Below are positions 6,858-8,165 of a stretch of 8,165 nucleotides of DNA, one piece after another. The DNA is from Rhodospirillum sp. UBA1311. GTDB taxonomy: Bacteria; Pseudomonadota; Alphaproteobacteria; Rhodospirillales; Rhodospirillaceae. The translations under genes and the position numbers were made by a program. The notes below the pieces were generated by a model. That model worked only from the letters and a program-made list of their open reading frames with translations. It was not told the origin of the DNA and ran no database searches. Position 1 is the stretch's first letter. Each line of letters opens with the position of its first letter. The stretch is from positions 1 through 8,165 of the forward strand of contig DBTR01000078.1 of assembly GCA_002307145.1 (NCBI GenBank), given 5' to 3'.

Positions 6858-7690
6858 TCCGGCAGCGCGTCACCCTGGTTCACAACGCGAGCGCGGGGGA
6901 GGGCGAGTGGCCGCCCGAGCGGCTGGTAGGCGCGTTGGCGGCGGCAGGTTTCGATGTTGCCGACGACCGCTCCGTCGGCGACATGGAGTCGCTGGAGGGG
7001 GTGCGCGGCCTGGTGGTGGCGCGGGTGGCGATCGCCTTGCGCGATGCCGAAGCGGTTCTCGCCATCGTCCCCACCGGCGGTGCCAACAACATCGCCGCGA
7101 CGTTCGGCGTGCCGCGCGACCCGGCGCGGAGTCTCGCCGACCTGGAGCGGGGGCGACGGAGCGCGCTCCACATCGGGCGGCTGGAAGGCGCTTCCGGCGA
7201 TCGGCTGTTCGTCGAGAGTGTCGGCCTCGGGCCAATCGCCCGTGCCGCGTGGCGGATGCCGCAGGACGGAATTTCCCGCGAGGAGAAACGCACGTGCGGC
7301 CGCGCCGTGATCGCGGCTGCGGTGCAGGCGGCCGAGCCGGTGCGCGCCGCCGCGACGATCGACGGCGAGCCCCTGCGCGAGGCGGCGTTGATGATCGAGG
7401 TGATGAACATCGCCCTGGTCGGGCCGAGCCTCAGGCTCGCGCCCGAGGCCGATCCCGCCGATCGCGATCTCGTCGTGGCATGGCTGCCGCTCGACTCGCG
7501 CGAGGCGATGATTGCCTGGCTGGAGTCGCCCGAGGCCGGGCCGCCGCCGATGTGCTGGCGGCGCGGACGTCGGGTGGAGATTCACGTCGCGGGCGATGCG
7601 GTGCGGATCGACGACGACCTGCTGAAAGTGGTGCGCGGCGAAATCCGCCTCGAACTGCTTCCCCGCCCGCTGCCGGTCCTGCTTCCCTAG
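6854..7690 (+). CDS. Diacylglycerol-kinase-family (YegS/LCB5-like) protein lacking the GGDGT motif; possible pseudo-kinase
   Basis: Protein of 278 residues, close to the roughly 300 usual for bacterial lipid kinases of the DAGK/YegS family, which phosphorylate lipid hydroxyls with ATP. Family features visible: an N-terminal strand with VTLVHNASAGEGEW (as in the usual NP-x-AG opening), PTGGANNIA (residues 73-81, matching the usual PLGTxNxxA), VESVGLGPIARA, an IALVGPSLRLAPEADP block (residues 186-201) and a C-terminal RIDDD. Odd: the GGDGT motif, expected between the LVVA strand and the next helix, is missing. The protein reads LVVARVAIALRDAEAV (residues 53-68), passing straight from strand to helix. 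The usual D-G-x-L-D after the LAPEADP block is also altered (DRDLVVAW). The frame is otherwise open with normal codon use. ATG 6854 overlaps the bcp stop by four bases and has only a distant GAGG (6837-6840), so translation probably depends on coupling to bcp. Family call is good; lipid kinase activity is doubtful. Confidence 0.75.
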   Translation: MIRQRVTLVHNASAGEGEWPPERLVGALAAAGFDVADDRSVGDMESLEGVRGLVVARVAIALRDAEAVLAIVPTGGANNIAATFGVPRDPARSLADLERGRRSALHIGRLEGASGDRLFVESVGLGPIARAAWRMPQDGISREEKRTCGRAVIAAAVQAAEPVRAAATIDGEPLREAALMIEVMNIALVGPSLRLAPEADPADRDLVVAWLPLDSREAMIAWLESPEAGPPPMCWRRGRRVEIHVAGDAVRIDDDLLKVVRGEIRLELLPRPLPVLLP

Positions 7691-8165
7691 ACCACTTTCA
7701 CCAGCGCGTGGCGCTTCTTGCCCGCCGAAAGCTTGACCTGGCCGTCAATGACCTGGGAGGCGGCGAGCTTGGCTTCCGGGTCGGAGAGCGCGGCGTCGTT
7801 GATCTTGACCGCGCCCTGCTTGACCAGGCGGCGGGCTTCGCCCTTGGAGGCGGACAGGCCGGTATCGACCATTGCGTCGGCGACCGAGTAGCCTTCCGCA
7901 AGGCGCGCGGCGGGCACGTCGACCGAGGGCAAGGCGTCGCCGGTCTGGCCCTGTTCGAAGGTGAGGCGGGCGGTCTCCTCGGCTTCGCGCGCGGCGTCCG
8001 CGCCCCGGCAGAGGGTGGTGGCGGCGTTGGCGAGGAGCTTCTTCGCATCGTTGATCTCCGCGCCTTCAAGGCTTTCGAGGCGGCGGATTTCGTCCATCGG
8101 CAGATCGGTGAACAATTTCAGGAAGCGGCCGACGTCGGCATCCTCGGTGTTGCGCCAGAACTGCC
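7687..8165 (-). CDS. tyrS: Tyrosyl-tRNA synthetase, C-terminal part (runs off the window)
   Basis: Class I aminoacyl-tRNA synthetase that charges tRNA-Tyr. The visible 158 codons read from base 8163 on the minus strand to TAG 7689-7687. The 5' part with the HIGH and KMSKS motifs lies beyond the window. The visible part starts with QFWRNTEDADVGRFLKLFTD, continues with LESLEGAEINDAKKLLA (end of the tRNA-binding helical region) and then REAEETARLTFEQG, as in other bacterial TyrRS. It ends with an S4-like RNA-binding domain: TGLSASKGEARRLVKQGAV, then KIND, then IDGQVKLSAGKKRHALVKVV. The SKGEARRLVKQGAVKIN stretch is the S4 signature used to bind the tRNA. A TTG at 8113-8115 is internal, not a start, since the family sequence continues upstream without a break. 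The stop shares a CTAG with the stop of the convergent kinase-family gene. Confidence 0.95.
   Translation of the reverse strand, partial: QFWRNTEDADVGRFLKLFTDLPMDEIRRLESLEGAEINDAKKLLANAATTLCRGADAAREAEETARLTFEQGQTGDALPSVDVPAARLAEGYSVADAMVDTGLSASKGEARRLVKQGAVKINDAALSDPEAKLAASQVIDGQVKLSAGKKRHALVKVV

Noticed and set aside
7703..7715. Small hairpin AGCGC-GTG-GCGCT followed by TTCTT, as a terminator for the glnE operon
   Set aside because: The stem is only five pairs, the T stretch is broken, and it lies inside the conserved C-terminal coding sequence of tyrS; too weak to annotate.

Overview
The window is chromosomal, very GC-rich, densely coding DNA with strong G/C preference at third codon positions. 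Its gene content is glnE-bcp, a divergent AsmA/YhdP-like gene, tyrS and prfB. That content and the protein style point to an alphaproteobacterium, perhaps a Rhodospirillales-like lineage. This placement is inference; no rRNA or other marker is present. I see no mobile element, tRNA, CRISPR array or phage gene, and no stretch over about 90 bases that lacks a gene.

Layout. (1) Bases 1-170, plus strand: the C-terminal end of peptide chain release factor 2 (prfB). (2) Bases 171-214: a short convergent junction with a strong GC-rich hairpin that includes the stop codon of the next gene. (3) Bases 198-3371, minus strand: a large envelope protein of about 1057 residues from the AsmA/YhdP (DUF3971) family, whose start is not a clear ATG. 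(4) Bases 3372-3459: a compact divergent promoter region. (5) Bases 3460-7690, plus strand: three tightly joined genes, glnE (glutamine synthetase adenylyltransferase/deadenylyltransferase), bcp (thiol peroxidase) and a diacylglycerol-kinase-family gene. They are linked by two successive 4-base ATGA overlaps, so they look like one translationally coupled operon. (6) Bases 7687-8165, minus strand: the C-terminal part of tyrosyl-tRNA synthetase (tyrS), converging on the operon so closely that both stop codons lie inside one CTAG palindrome.

Most genes are housekeeping: translation (prfB, tyrS), nitrogen control (glnE), peroxide defence (bcp) and envelope lipid homeostasis (AsmA-like). The most unusual item is the diacylglycerol-kinase-family protein. 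It keeps the fold's later motifs (PTGGANNIA, the LAPEADP region, a C-terminal RIDDD) but lacks the GGDGT catalytic/nucleotide-binding motif at the place where it should be, as if a short in-frame segment had been lost. It may be a pseudo-kinase, a non-catalytic lipid- or nucleotide-binding protein, or an early stage of gene decay. I found no convincing new multi-gene system in this window.
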